Shown: one piece after another, positions 1 through 9,068 of the stretch
How the letters are laid out: each line of letters starts with the position of its first letter
How positions within the stretch are numbered: position 1 is the stretch's first letter
Source of the DNA: CAWBYL01 sp963793025
Lineage (GTDB): Bacteria > Actinomycetota > Acidimicrobiia > Acidimicrobiales > Acidimicrobilacustridaceae
NCBI GenBank assembly: GCA_963793025.1
Contig: CAWBYL010000006.1
Coordinates: forward strand, 496,001 to 560,000
Direction of reading: 5' to 3'
DNA length: 64,000 nucleotides
Translations under genes and position numbers: made by a program
Notes under the pieces: model-generated
What the model was told of the DNA's origin: nothing
What the model saw: the letters and a program-made list of their open reading frames with translations, nothing else
Database searches by the model: none

Positions 1-1
1 C

Positions 2-919
2 GGCGTCCCGATGGGCCTGATCGACGTCGTGCAGGGCGACACCGGCCTCGTCTCCCGGGGGGGCGGAACCCAGGGGTCCCGCTCGGTGCAGCTCGGCGGC
101 AGCGCCGTCGCCGTCGCGGCGGCGAGATGCTTCGACCAGATCCGCTCGCTGGTCGCCCATCGCCTCGAAGCGCGCCCCGACGACGTCGTGGCCCTCGGCG
201 ACGGAGGGTTCGGCATCGTCGGGATGGCGGTGCCGATGGCCGACCTCGCCCAGATCCACGAGTGGTCCCGGGCCGACGACCGTCCCGCCGACGTCGCTCT
301 CGGCTGTTCGGCGGAGTCCGACTTCGCCCAGCAGGGCGGCACCTACCCCTTCGGAGCCCACCTCGCCGTGGTCGAGGTCGACCGGGAGACCGGACGGGTC
401 CAGCTGGTGGCCCACCACGCCGTCGACGACGCCGGCACGATCGTCAACCCCCTGCTCGCCACCGGCCAGGCCCACGGCGGCATCGCCGCGGGAGCCGGCC
501 AGGCCCTCAACGAGGACGTGCGCTACGACGAGCACGGCAACGCCACGACGGCGTCGCTGGCCAGCTACGGGTTCCTGTCCGCCGCCGACCTGCCGAGCTT
601 CCACACCATCGCGATGGCCACGCCCTCGCCCCGCAACCCGCTCGGCGCCAAGGGCATCGGCGAGTCGGGCACGATCGGTTCGATCGTCTCGGTCCAGAAC
701 GCGGTGGTGGACGCTCTCTCCCACCTCGGTGTGCGCCACGTCGACATGCCATGCACCCCCGAACGGGTCTGGAGCGCCGTCAACGCGGCCCGCGCCACCG
801 CCTCGGAGGCGCCCACCGCTGGCGCCCGGCCGACCGCACGGCACTACGTTGGCGACGCGTCGCCCCGATCGCGGGTGACGGGGGGACGAACGGGCCGGAG
901 GATCTCACCGTGGCCATAG
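2..919 (+). CDS. Molybdopterin-binding subunit of a xanthine dehydrogenase/CO dehydrogenase-family hydroxylase, C-terminal part
   Basis: The 5' end lies outside the window; the frame is open from base 2. The visible part is the MoCo-binding half of the large subunit. A GGTQGSRS stretch with the family's glycine-rich cofactor loop is near the left edge, and the KGIGESGTIG segment carries the conserved glutamate that acts as base in molybdenum hydroxylases. By family knowledge these enzymes hydroxylate aldehydes, purines, aromatic acids or CO together with FAD and 2Fe-2S subunits; the substrate cannot be read here. The last ~35 residues are low-complexity and overlap the next gene by 10 bp, so this is probably the tail of an operon that begins to the left. 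The catabolic genes that follow argue for an organic substrate rather than CO. Confidence 0.85.
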   Translation, partial: GVPMGLIDVVQGDTGLVSRGGGTQGSRSVQLGGSAVAVAAARCFDQIRSLVAHRLEARPDDVVALGDGGFGIVGMAVPMADLAQIHEWSRADDRPADVALGCSAESDFAQQGGTYPFGAHLAVVEVDRETGRVQLVAHHAVDDAGTIVNPLLATGQAHGGIAAGAGQALNEDVRYDEHGNATTASLASYGFLSAADLPSFHTIAMATPSPRNPLGAKGIGESGTIGSIVSVQNAVVDALSHLGVRHVDMPCTPERVWSAVNAARATASEAPTAGARPTARHYVGDASPRSRVTGGRTGRRISPWP

Positions 920-1980
920 TCAGCTTCGACGTTTTCGAGCTCGAGCCGCTGGAGACGTCGATCCAGGCGCCTCGGTTCGACGTGGGCAGCGTCCACAACG
1001 TGGCGGTGGAGCTCGTCGACGACACGGGCGTGTCGGGACTGGCCTACGCCTACGTGTTCGACCCGCACTCGGCCAAGGCGGTGGCCGAGGCCATCGAGGT
1101 CTTCGCCCCCTCCTACGTGGGCACCGACGCCCGGGACCTCCGGAAGGTGCGTTCGAAGCTCCTGTCGAGCTCGCTCAACTTCCTGGGTGTGCGCGGTCTG
1201 ATGCGGCTGGGAGCCTCCGCCCTCGACATGGCGGCGTGGGACCTCCTCTGCCGCCAGCACGAGACGAACCTCGGTGGTCTCCTCGGGTCAGAGCGCTCCG
1301 AGCAGCCGGCCCTCACCGCCGCCGGGCTCTGGTCGGGTCTCAGCCCCGAGGACTGTGCCCGGATCGCGGTCGAGGTGGCCGAGGAGTTCCACACCACCAA
1401 CCTCAAGATGTGGCTGGGGAGCAAGGACCTCGGTTTCGAGGCGGCGCGCGTCGCCGCGGTCCGCGAAGCCGTGCCCGGCGCCGCCATCGTCGTCGACGCC
1501 GCCCAGGCCTATGACTGGCGCACCGCGGTCCGCCTGGCTCACCGGATGGCCGACAGCGACGTGCTGTGGTTCGAAGACCCGGTGGAGTACGAGGACCTCG
1601 ACGGGATGAAGCGGTTCGCCGACTCGGTGCCGATGCCGATGGGCACGGGCGAGCACGTCTACGGCCTCGACCAGCTGAAGCACCTCCTCGACCTCGGGGC
1701 CACCCAGTACGTGAACCTCGATCTGGAGCGGATCGGTGGCATCACCGACTTCCTCGCCGCCGGCGCGTTGTGCGAGGCCTACCGCGTGGAGATCGTGACC
1801 CACTGCTATCCCCAGGTCTCGGCTCAGGTGCTGGCCACGACCCGTACCGGCAGCTACTGCGAGGTCGCCCCGCTCTGGGACGGCTACTTCGGTCGGCTCG
1901 CGGTGAACGACGGCATGGTGCAGGTGGACGACAAGACCGTGGGGATCGGCCTCGGCGACCCCGCCGAGCGCCGTCGGTGA
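910..1980 (+). CDS. Mandelate racemase/muconate lactonizing enzyme-family protein (enolase superfamily)
   Basis: 356 residues, the usual family length. The start is GTG 910 because GGAGG lies at 897-901 and the frame upstream encodes only an arginine-rich shadow. The barrel shows three acidic metal ligands in the expected order: Asp in VVDAAQAYD, Glu in WFEDPVEYED and Glu in MGTGEHVYG. A His follows in EIVTHCYPQV, where MR-type enzymes carry a catalytic His. The second-strand motif is LKMW rather than KxK, so only one lysine of the usual pair is seen. Members abstract a proton alpha to a carboxylate and then racemize, dehydrate or cycloisomerize. Substrate unknown; the neighbours suggest a step in the breakdown of a cyclic or aromatic acid. 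Confidence 0.85.
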   Translation: MAIVSFDVFELEPLETSIQAPRFDVGSVHNVAVELVDDTGVSGLAYAYVFDPHSAKAVAEAIEVFAPSYVGTDARDLRKVRSKLLSSSLNFLGVRGLMRLGASALDMAAWDLLCRQHETNLGGLLGSERSEQPALTAAGLWSGLSPEDCARIAVEVAEEFHTTNLKMWLGSKDLGFEAARVAAVREAVPGAAIVVDAAQAYDWRTAVRLAHRMADSDVLWFEDPVEYEDLDGMKRFADSVPMPMGTGEHVYGLDQLKHLLDLGATQYVNLDLERIGGITDFLAAGALCEAYRVEIVTHCYPQVSAQVLATTRTGSYCEVAPLWDGYFGRLAVNDGMVQVDDKTVGIGLGDPAERRR

Positions 1981-2017
1981 ACGGGCCCGGCCGGCGACGG
2001 CGAGAGGAGACCCGACG

Positions 2018-3274
2018 ATGATCAATCCCGAGGACATGGGTGACGAGGGGTTCACCGTCGGCGGCAAGAACGCCGGAACCGTCACGATGCTCCCTGATCC
2101 CGAGCGGCAGGAGCGGGCGTACACGTTCATATCGGTGGACGACCACATCGTCGAGCCCCCCGACCTGTTCGAGGGGCGCATGCCCGCCGCCCTCATCGAT
2201 CGGGCGCCTCGAGTCGTCGAGACCGACAGCGGGGCGCAGCTCTGGGAGTTCGAAGGCCAGCACTTCCCGAACATCGGGTTCAACGCCGTGGTCGGTCGGC
2301 CGGTGATCGAGGCGTCGTTCGAGCCGACCCGGTTCGAGCACATGCGGCGAGGGGCCTGGGACGTCCACGCCCGCATCGCCGACATGGACCTCGACGGGGT
2401 CTACGCCTCGCTGAACTTCCCATCGGCGCTGCTGGGTTTCTCCGGTCAGCGCCTCCAGATGGCCACGAAGGATCCCGACCTGGCGTTGGCGGTCGTGCGG
2501 GCCAACAACCGCTGGCACATCGAGGAGTGGGCGGGCGCCTACCCCGACCGGTTGATCCCGTGCCAGGTGCCCTACTACCTCGAGCCCGAGATCGGGGCCG
2601 AGGAGATCCGTCGCAACGCCGCGCTCGGCTTCAAGGCGGTGTCGTTCACCGAGGCCCCGGACAAGCTCGGCCTCCCCTCGCTGCACACCGGGCACTGGGA
2701 TCCGATCATGCAGGCCTGTGAGGAGACCGAGACGGCGGTGTGCCTGCACATCGGTTCGTCGTCGAGCCTCCCGATGACCTCCCCCGATGCCCCGGCCGAC
2801 GCCATCGGCGTCCTGGCCTTCGGGTTCGCCATGTTCTCGGCGGTCGACTGGCTGTACTCGTTGATCCCCGTGCGCTTCCCGAACATCAAGATCGTGATGT
2901 CCGAGGGCGGGATCGCGTGGGTGCCGGGTCTGATCGACCGGCTCGACCACATCCTCAACTACCACGCCATCTACGGCACGTGGGACGACATCGAGCCCAG
3001 CCCGGCCGAGGTGTTCATGCGCAACTTCTGGCACTGCGCCCTCGACGACCCGACGACGATGCGACTCCGCGACCGCATCGGTGTCGATCACATCCTGATG
3101 GAGGCGGACTACCCCCACCTCGATGCCAGCTGGCCCCACACCCAGAAGGTGCTCGGTGAGCAGGTGAAGACGCTCAGCCCCGACGAGGTGCGCAAGGTGA
3201 CGTGGGCGAACGCCTCGAAGCTGTTCCGCCACGACGTCCCCGACGCCGTCATCGCCGATCCGGATGCCTTCTGA
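2018..3274 (+). CDS. Amidohydrolase 2-family metal-dependent hydrolase/decarboxylase
   Basis: 418 residues. ATG 2018 has AGGAGA at 2005-2010. The N-terminal FISVDDHIVEPPDLF segment is typical of the actinobacterial amidohydrolase_2 branch (TIM barrel, ACMS decarboxylase-like), in which an acidic/His motif at the first strand binds metal. Later conserved parts are GGIAWVPGLIDRLDH and MEADYPHLDASWPH, the last holding the active-site Asp/His region. Such proteins hydrolyse or decarboxylate aromatic and cyclic carboxylates in the cytoplasm. It sits 37 bp after the enolase-superfamily gene, and its TGA shares one base with the ATG of the SDR, so translation of the two is probably coupled. The exact reaction cannot be assigned. 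Confidence 0.85.
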   Translation: MINPEDMGDEGFTVGGKNAGTVTMLPDPERQERAYTFISVDDHIVEPPDLFEGRMPAALIDRAPRVVETDSGAQLWEFEGQHFPNIGFNAVVGRPVIEASFEPTRFEHMRRGAWDVHARIADMDLDGVYASLNFPSALLGFSGQRLQMATKDPDLALAVVRANNRWHIEEWAGAYPDRLIPCQVPYYLEPEIGAEEIRRNAALGFKAVSFTEAPDKLGLPSLHTGHWDPIMQACEETETAVCLHIGSSSSLPMTSPDAPADAIGVLAFGFAMFSAVDWLYSLIPVRFPNIKIVMSEGGIAWVPGLIDRLDHILNYHAIYGTWDDIEPSPAEVFMRNFWHCALDDPTTMRLRDRIGVDHILMEADYPHLDASWPHTQKVLGEQVKTLSPDEVRKVTWANASKLFRHDVPDAVIADPDAF

Positions 3275-4050
3275 TGGGGCGGCTGGACGGCAAGGTCGCG
3301 CTGATCACCGGGGCGGCGCGCGGTCAGGGCGCCGAGCACGCGGCCCGCTTCGTGGAGGAGGGGGCGAAGGTCGTCGTCGCCGACGTGCTCGACGACCTCG
3401 GGATCGAGGTCGCCGCCGCCCTGATGTCCGACGCGCGCTACGTGCACCTCGACGTCACCGACGAGCACAGCTGGTCGGCAGCCATCGACGAGACGCTCAC
3501 CACCTTCGGCCGGCTGGACGTGCTCGTGAACAACGCGGGGATCCTGCGGGTGGCGCCACTGGTCGACACGACGGTCGAGGACTACATGTCCGTGGTGGCG
3601 GTGAACCAGCTGGGCTGCTTCCTCGGGATGCGCAGCGTCGTCGCCCCGATGATCGCCACCGGCGGAGGGTCGATCATCAACGTGTCCTCGGTCGCCGGCC
3701 TGCAGGGGCTCCCCGGCGTGATGGGCTACGTGGCGAGCAAGTCGGCCATCAGGGGGATGACCAAGGCGGCCGCCGTCGAGCTGGGCCACAGCGGCATCCG
3801 GGTCAACTCGGTGCACCCGGGCACGATCGACACCCCGATGGTGGGCGGCGAGGAGTTCGCCGACGTCGATGCCGACGCCATCTACGCCTCGCTGCCCGTG
3901 CCCCGCATCGGTCAGCCCTCGGACATCTCGCCGCTCATGGTGTACCTGGCCTCCGACGAGAGCGGCTACTGCACGGGCAGCGAGTTCGTGATCGACGGCG
4001 GCCAGGTCGCCGGTCCGCCCATCGCCGGAATCGTGGACACCGACCAGTGA
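3274..4050 (+). CDS. Short-chain dehydrogenase/reductase
   Basis: 258 residues, a classical SDR. ATG 3274 overlaps the preceding TGA by one base. Visible features are the cofactor loop TGAARGQG near residue 12, NNAG after the fourth strand, the catalytic Ser in INVSSVAG and YVASKSA (YxxxK). Asp after the second strand (VVADV) suggests NAD(H) preference, as in many catabolic 3-alpha/20-beta-hydroxysteroid dehydrogenase-like enzymes. It oxidises or reduces a secondary alcohol/ketone. Its GTGA overlap with the P450 places it in the same operon, where it could oxidise an alcohol made by that P450. This pairing is inference. Confidence 0.9.
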   Translation: MGRLDGKVALITGAARGQGAEHAARFVEEGAKVVVADVLDDLGIEVAAALMSDARYVHLDVTDEHSWSAAIDETLTTFGRLDVLVNNAGILRVAPLVDTTVEDYMSVVAVNQLGCFLGMRSVVAPMIATGGGSIINVSSVAGLQGLPGVMGYVASKSAIRGMTKAAAVELGHSGIRVNSVHPGTIDTPMVGGEEFADVDADAIYASLPVPRIGQPSDISPLMVYLASDESGYCTGSEFVIDGGQVAGPPIAGIVDTDQ

Positions 4051-5207
4051 GCTACGAGTTCTTCGCCGACGAGACCCGGGACGACCCCTTTCCGCTCTTC
4101 GACCGGCTGCGTGACGCCGATCCCGTCTACGAGACGGACTTCGGCTACTGGTACGTCTCCCGTTACGACGACGTCGTCGCCCTGCTGCGCGACACCCGCC
4201 TCACCTCCGGGCGCGGGGTGCCCGACTCGCTCGGCGTCGTCGACGGGCCCCTGCGGTCCATCATGGACGGCTGGATGATGGCGCTCGACGGTCCGCCGCA
4301 CCGCCGCTGTCGGGCGCTGATCAGCCGGGCCTTCACCCCCCGTGCCGTCGACGCCATGCGCCCGGCCGTCACCGCTGCGGCCGACCGACTGGTCGACGCC
4401 ATCGAGGCGACCGGCGGGGGTGATCTCGTCGAACGGGTCGCCTTTCCGCTCCCGATGGAGGTCACCCGCATCCTCTTCGGGGTCGACGCCGACACGTGGG
4501 ACGCCGAGGTGACGTCGTTGTTCGACCCGGCCCGCCGCTCGGGTGAGGGTTGGGTCGCCGACATGGAACGGCTCACCGAGTTCCTCACCGGTTTCGTCCC
4601 CCGATGGGGCGGCGGCGGCACCGAGCTGTTCACGGCGCTGAAGTCACCCGACGACGAGGGCCGGGTGTTGAGCGAGCACGAGCAGGTCGCCAACGCCGTC
4701 CTGCTCATCACCGCGGGCTTCGAGACGACGATGAGCCTCATCGCCAACACCGTGCGGACGCTGTTGCTGCATCCTGACCAGCTCGCCCTGCTCCGGGCCG
4801 ACTGGTCCCTGATCGGTGGCGCGGTCGACGAGGTCCTGCGCTTCGAGCCGCCGGCTCTGTGGACGAGCCGCTACGCCACCGAGGACGTCGCGGTCGCCGG
4901 CGCGGTCATCCCTGCCGGCTCCAACGTCCTCTTCTCCTCGGTGGCCGCCAACCGGGATCCGGCCCGGTACGAGTCGCCCGACCGGTTCGACATCACCCGG
5001 GTCGACAGCCGCCCGGTGACCTTCGGCGGCGGTGTTCACAGCTGTATCGGGGCCACGCTGGCCCGTGTCGAGACCGAGGTCATGGTCGAGGCGCTGTTGC
5101 GCCGGCTGCCCACCCTGCGTCTGGTGGAGCCGGTCACCTCGACGTTCCAGGCCGAGAACCCGAGCGTTCGGCGACCGGAGTCGCTGATGGTCGATCTCGG
5201 GGGCTGA
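4047..5207 (+). CDS. Cytochrome P450
   Basis: 386 residues, slightly short but complete for a bacterial class I P450. GTG 4047 overlaps the SDR stop (GTGA). The I-helix oxygen motif reads ITAGFETT, the K-helix ExxR is in VDEVLRFEPP, and the heme-binding loop is FGGGVHSCIG with the cysteine thiolate. An alternative longer frame upstream is antisense/shadow coding over the SDR. It would hydroxylate a substrate in the cytoplasm with electrons from a separate ferredoxin and reductase, neither encoded beside it. It is the last gene of the 5-gene run and is followed by a 231-bp gap before the transporter. Confidence 0.92.
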   Translation: MSYEFFADETRDDPFPLFDRLRDADPVYETDFGYWYVSRYDDVVALLRDTRLTSGRGVPDSLGVVDGPLRSIMDGWMMALDGPPHRRCRALISRAFTPRAVDAMRPAVTAAADRLVDAIEATGGGDLVERVAFPLPMEVTRILFGVDADTWDAEVTSLFDPARRSGEGWVADMERLTEFLTGFVPRWGGGGTELFTALKSPDDEGRVLSEHEQVANAVLLITAGFETTMSLIANTVRTLLLHPDQLALLRADWSLIGGAVDEVLRFEPPALWTSRYATEDVAVAGAVIPAGSNVLFSSVAANRDPARYESPDRFDITRVDSRPVTFGGGVHSCIGATLARVETEVMVEALLRRLPTLRLVEPVTSTFQAENPSVRRPESLMVDLGG

Positions 5208-5438
5208 CCAGCTCGGTCGAGGAATCCGCCGGTCCCGAGGTCGGTTCGGCCCGCGGTTCGCCGCGCTCGGACCGTCGTCGACGGAAACCACTCGCTCGGC
5301 GCCCGTCAGCCCGCTAGAACGGCTCTCTCGGCCGCGGTCCGTTCGCCCGGCCGACGGTTCGCGCCAGACGGGCCCCTGACGCGCCACACCCCCCTTTCGC
5401 ACCGATGAGTGCGTGCTGTCCCAGGAGTCGTACGAACC

Positions 5439-6443
5439 ATGACCGAAACCAGCCCCGCCGTGGAAGCCCACGGCCTCGTCAAGCGCTTCGGTGAGACCGA
5501 GGCCCTCAGCGGAGTCGACCTCTCCGTGGGTCGCGGGACCGTGCTCGGCCTGCTCGGGCCCAACGGGGCGGGCAAGACGACCACCGTGCGCATCCTCACC
5601 ACGCTCCTGCGTCCCGACGGCGGGCGGGCCACCATCGACGGGATCGACGTCGCCGCCAATCCGCGAGCCGTGCGCGCCCGCATCGGGCTCACCGGCCAGT
5701 ACGCCGCGGTCGACGAACGGCTCACCGGGTTCGAGAACCTCGAGCACGTCGGCCGCCTGTTCCACCTGCGGGCCCGGGAGGCTCGGCGCCGGGCCCAGGA
5801 GCTGCTCGAGCAGTTCGGTCTGGCCGACGCCCGTGACCGTCCGGTCAAGACCTACTCGGGAGGCATGCGCCGCCGTCTCGACATCGGCGCCAGCCTGATC
5901 TCGCGCCCGTCCGTGCTCTTCCTCGACGAGCCCACCACCGGCCTGGACCCTCGAAGTCGCATCGGGATGTGGGAGGTCATCGACGAGCTGGTCGCCGACG
6001 GCACCACCACCGTGCTCACCACCCAGTACCTCGACGAAGCGGAGCGGCTGGCCAACGACATCGTCGTCATCGACCACGGCCGGGTGATCGCCAAGGGGAG
6101 CGCCGACTCGTTGAAGCAGCAGTTCGGCGGCGCCCGATTGGAGGTCACGGTGGGCGACCCCGCCGACCTGCCTCGCGCCGCGCAGCTGCTCGAGGGCCGA
6201 TGCATCGGATCGGGGACGATCGATCAGGAGCGCCGCACGGTGACCATCGCCGTCAACGACACCGATCGCGTCGTGCCCGACGTGGTGCGGGTGCTGGACG
6301 ACGGCGGGGTCGACGTGCTCGACGTCGTGGTGCGCCGTCCCACCCTCGACGACGCCTTCATGCAGCTCACCGGCCGTCCGGCCGAGGAGGCGGAGTCGAT
6401 CGACATCGAGACCGAGAGCGATCCGACAGGAGCGAACCGATGA
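5439..6443 (+). CDS. DrrA-type ABC transporter ATP-binding protein
   Basis: 334 residues from ATG 5439, with AGGAG at 5423-5427. Walker A is GPNGAGKTTT, the signature is YSGGMRRRLDIG, Walker B is VLFLDEPTTGLD, and the switch position reads TTQYLDEAE with Gln in place of the His loop, a hallmark of the daunorubicin-resistance (DrrA) branch. A ~90-residue C-terminal extension after the ATPase core is also usual for that branch. It powers the membrane partner encoded next, with which it shares an ATGA overlap. The likely job is drug, antibiotic or lipid export across the inner membrane; the cargo is unknown. Confidence 0.93.
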   Translation: MTETSPAVEAHGLVKRFGETEALSGVDLSVGRGTVLGLLGPNGAGKTTTVRILTTLLRPDGGRATIDGIDVAANPRAVRARIGLTGQYAAVDERLTGFENLEHVGRLFHLRAREARRRAQELLEQFGLADARDRPVKTYSGGMRRRLDIGASLISRPSVLFLDEPTTGLDPRSRIGMWEVIDELVADGTTTVLTTQYLDEAERLANDIVVIDHGRVIAKGSADSLKQQFGGARLEVTVGDPADLPRAAQLLEGRCIGSGTIDQERRTVTIAVNDTDRVVPDVVRVLDDGGVDVLDVVVRRPTLDDAFMQLTGRPAEEAESIDIETESDPTGANR

Positions 6444-7288
6444 CCATCGACACGACGACCGCGCCTCCGGGCGCTCGTGCCGGCGGGGATGCAACCACCC
6501 ACGATGTTCCGCACGGCCTCGTCTGGGCGTGGCGCGACAGCTGGACCGAGGCCCTGCGGCACCTCCGCATCGTCCCGCGGAACCCCGACCTGCTGATCTT
6601 CGCCACCATCCAGCCGATCATGTTCGTGCTGTTGTTCAACTACGTCTTCGGCGGCGCCATCGGCGCCATCCCGGGCTACAGCGACTACACCCAGTACCTG
6701 CTGCCCGGGGTCTTCGCCCAGACCGTGCTGTTCGGCTCGGCCTTCACGGGCATCGGGATCGCCGAGGACATGACCAAGGGAATCATCGACCGGCTCCGGT
6801 CGCTGCCCATGTTCCAGCCGGCGGTCCTGATCGGTCGAACGGTCTCCGACCTCGTCCGCAACCTGTTCACCTTCATGGTCATGCTGGTCGTCGGCCTGCT
6901 CATCGGTTTCCGCTTCGAGGGCGGTCTGCCCGCCGCGGTCGGGGCGACCCTGCTGCTGCTCGGTTTCAGCTACGCCTTCTCGTGGGTGCAGGCCTGGATC
7001 GGCCTGTCGGTGAACTCGGTCGAGGCCGCCAACTCTGCGGGGTTCATCTGGATGTTCCCGCTGACCTTCGTCTCGTCGGCCTTCGTGAGCACCGAGACCA
7101 TGCCGAGCTGGCTGCAGACGATCGCCGACGCCAACCCGTTCACCCAGCTCACCAACGCCGCCCGGGCCCTCTACAACGGAGCCGATCCCGGCTCGGCCCT
7201 GTGGATCTCGATCGCCTGGGCGATCGGCATCACGGCCGTGTTCGCCACGCTGGCATCCCGCAAGTACAGCCACTCGACCAGTCGGTGA
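6440..7288 (+). CDS. DrrB-type ABC transporter permease
   Basis: 282 residues, ABC2 membrane family. After a ~30-residue cytoplasmic start, six hydrophobic segments can be followed, beginning around IFATIQPIMFVLLFNYVFGG. The conserved GxxYxxYLLPGVF-like segment appears as YSDYTQYLLPGVFAQT, followed by ITKG-like EDMTKGIIDRLRSLPM, which is typical of DrrB proteins. It overlaps the ATPase gene by ATGA and should form a 2+2 half-transporter with it. The end of the gene is followed by a small independent membrane protein. Confidence 0.92.
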   Translation: MTIDTTTAPPGARAGGDATTHDVPHGLVWAWRDSWTEALRHLRIVPRNPDLLIFATIQPIMFVLLFNYVFGGAIGAIPGYSDYTQYLLPGVFAQTVLFGSAFTGIGIAEDMTKGIIDRLRSLPMFQPAVLIGRTVSDLVRNLFTFMVMLVVGLLIGFRFEGGLPAAVGATLLLLGFSYAFSWVQAWIGLSVNSVEAANSAGFIWMFPLTFVSSAFVSTETMPSWLQTIADANPFTQLTNAARALYNGADPGSALWISIAWAIGITAVFATLASRKYSHSTSR

Positions 7289-7329
7289 GCTCTTGTCGGC
7301 CGGCCTGCTGGGCTGCGCCGCCCGAGCCG

Positions 7330-7335
7330 TAGGCT
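7330..7335 (+). promoter_or_regulatory. Candidate -10 box of a leaderless transcript
   Basis: TAGGCT fits the actinobacterial TANNNT consensus and ends 6 nt before GTG 7342, which would place the transcript start on the start codon. No clear -35 is seen. The box also supports choosing GTG 7342 for the next gene. Confidence 0.4.
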
Positions 7336-7341
7336 CCGACC

Positions 7342-7734
7342 GTGAGGACCGTCGTCATCTGGGTGCTCGCGATGGTCTGGGTCGTGGGCCTCGTCGCTCT
7401 GTCGAGTTGGATCTGGTTGCGCTCACGGCGGGCCGGGCTCGACGCGAAACGGGCGGCGGATCGTCGTCGGGCGGAGCGTGATCGTCGACGACCCGAACGC
7501 GACCTGGAACGGGTGGTGCGGGAAGCGACGCTGGCCGGGGCGGTCGTGGTGGTGGACCGACGGGGGTCGAACCCGACCAGGGTCAGATGGTCGGACGGGA
7601 GCGTGTGGTTCTTCTTCCCGGACGAGGAGCGGCTCCTCGACGCCAGAAGGAGGGGAATGGTCCCGCCCGGACCGACCCACCTGGGGGAGCCGCCGGCCAT
7701 CGGCTCGACGCGGACGGCCCCGACCTCCGACTAG
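7342..7734 (+). CDS. Small single-pass membrane protein, unknown function
   Basis: 130 residues. Not recognised as a named family. An N-terminal hydrophobic helix (about residues 3-26) is followed by a strongly basic, coiled-coil-like Arg/Glu stretch (about 28-62), a short predicted beta region with RVRWSDGSVWFFFPDEE, and a proline-rich tail. The topology suggests an N-terminal membrane anchor with a cytoplasmic basic domain. No Shine-Dalgarno is evident at GTG 7342, but a TANNNT box precedes it by 6 nt, consistent with leaderless translation. It lies 53 bp after the DrrB gene and converges on the CoA-transferase gene. It could be a species-restricted protein. Confidence 0.6.
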   Translation: MRTVVIWVLAMVWVVGLVALSSWIWLRSRRAGLDAKRAADRRRAERDRRRPERDLERVVREATLAGAVVVVDRRGSNPTRVRWSDGSVWFFFPDEERLLDARRRGMVPPGPTHLGEPPAIGSTRTAPTSD

Positions 7735-7779
7735 CCGTCGCTGCCGTGCGAGCCGATCGTGGCGTCGACCTCGATCCCG

Positions 7780-8991
7780 TCAGCCGATCACTCCGCTGTC
7801 CTTGAGCTCGATGATGCGGTCCCAGTCGTGGCCCAGCTCGAGCAGGATCGTCTCGGTGTGCTCGCCGTGCTCAGGGGCTCGACGCATCGGCGGTCCGTCG
7901 CCGTCGAACTGCACCGGTACCGCCGGCAGCCGGTACGACGTGCCGTCGTCCAGGTCGACCTGGCCCACGTAGTGGTTGGCGATGACCTGAGGATCGTCGG
8001 GGAGCTCCTCGACGGCCTGCACGGGTGCCCACGGCCCGTCGATCGCGGCCAGGACCGCCTTCCACTCGGCGAGGGTGCGAGCGGCGAACTCGGCATCGAG
8101 CTCGGCCACGCAGGCGGCAGTGTTGTCCCGGCGAGCGGCGAGGTCGACGAAGCGCGGGTCGTCGACGAGGTCGGCGCGGCCGATGACCCGACAGAACTCG
8201 GGCCAGTACCGGTCGGACTCCAGGAAGACGAGCTGGATGTGGCGGCCGTCCTTCGTCCGGTACGTACCGACGACGGGGTTGGGCTGCGGTCCCCGGCCCG
8301 GCACACGCGCCACCTGGCCGCCGTTGAGGGTGGCGAGCAGGTCCGATGACAACGTCCACATCGCTGTGGCGAGGAGGGACACGTCGACGACCGAGCCCTG
8401 CCCGGTGCGGCCGCGCTTGAGCAGGGCGGCGGCGATTCCGAAGGCCAGCCCCATCGCGCCGTTGCGATCGCCCATGGCGCCGCGCTGGGCGATCGGGTAG
8501 TCACGCTCGGGGGGCGTGAGGACGTGGGCCAGACCCCCTCGGGCGAAGAACGCCGATGCGTCGTAGCCGGCCTGGTCGGCGTCGGGTCCGCGCACGCCGA
8601 AGCCGTTGCCCCGGGCGTAGACGAGCGTCGGGTACCGCTCCCGAACGGTCTCGGCATCGAGCCCCAGGCGGTCGAGCGCCCCCGGGCGCAGGCTGGTGAG
8701 CAACACGTCCGCCGTGGCCAGGAGCTGGTGGAGCAGGGCGAGGCCGGCCTCGGTCTGCAGGTCGACAGCCATGGAACGCTTGCCCCGGTTGGCGAGGGCC
8801 ACGGACAGGTTCACGCCCCCTCGGTCGGTTCCGATCCCCTGGGTGGCCAGCGCCCGGTAGGGGTCCCCGTCGATCTTCTCGATCCGGATGACGTCCGCGC
8901 CCCAATCGGCCAGCAGGGCGCCGGCGACCGGCACGAACACCCACTGGGCGAGTTCCACAACCCGGATCCCGGAGAACGCTTCGTTGTCCAT
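7780..8991 (-). CDS. CaiB/BaiF type III CoA-transferase
   Basis: 403 residues from ATG at 8989-8991. The N-terminus GIRVVELAQWVFVPVAGALLADWGADVIRIE is the family's Rossmann opening with the VIRIE strand. The active-site region GYDASAFFARGGLAH keeps the Asp that forms the acyl-anhydride intermediate in formyl-CoA transferase. The enzyme moves CoA between two acids, probably to activate a substrate of the surrounding catabolic genes. It is the last gene of a three-gene minus-strand group (SDR, racemase-like protein, this gene; gaps of 21 and 77 bp). Donor and acceptor cannot be assigned. Confidence 0.9.
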   Translation of the reverse strand: MDNEAFSGIRVVELAQWVFVPVAGALLADWGADVIRIEKIDGDPYRALATQGIGTDRGGVNLSVALANRGKRSMAVDLQTEAGLALLHQLLATADVLLTSLRPGALDRLGLDAETVRERYPTLVYARGNGFGVRGPDADQAGYDASAFFARGGLAHVLTPPERDYPIAQRGAMGDRNGAMGLAFGIAAALLKRGRTGQGSVVDVSLLATAMWTLSSDLLATLNGGQVARVPGRGPQPNPVVGTYRTKDGRHIQLVFLESDRYWPEFCRVIGRADLVDDPRFVDLAARRDNTAACVAELDAEFAARTLAEWKAVLAAIDGPWAPVQAVEELPDDPQVIANHYVGQVDLDDGTSYRLPAVPVQFDGDGPPMRRAPEHGEHTETILLELGHDWDRIIELKDSGVIG

Positions 8992-9068
8992 GGCGCTCTC
9001 TCTAGCAGCATGTGACCCTCGTCTGGAGGGGGACCCCGACGCGACGACGAGGACGTCGGCCGGTCTCG

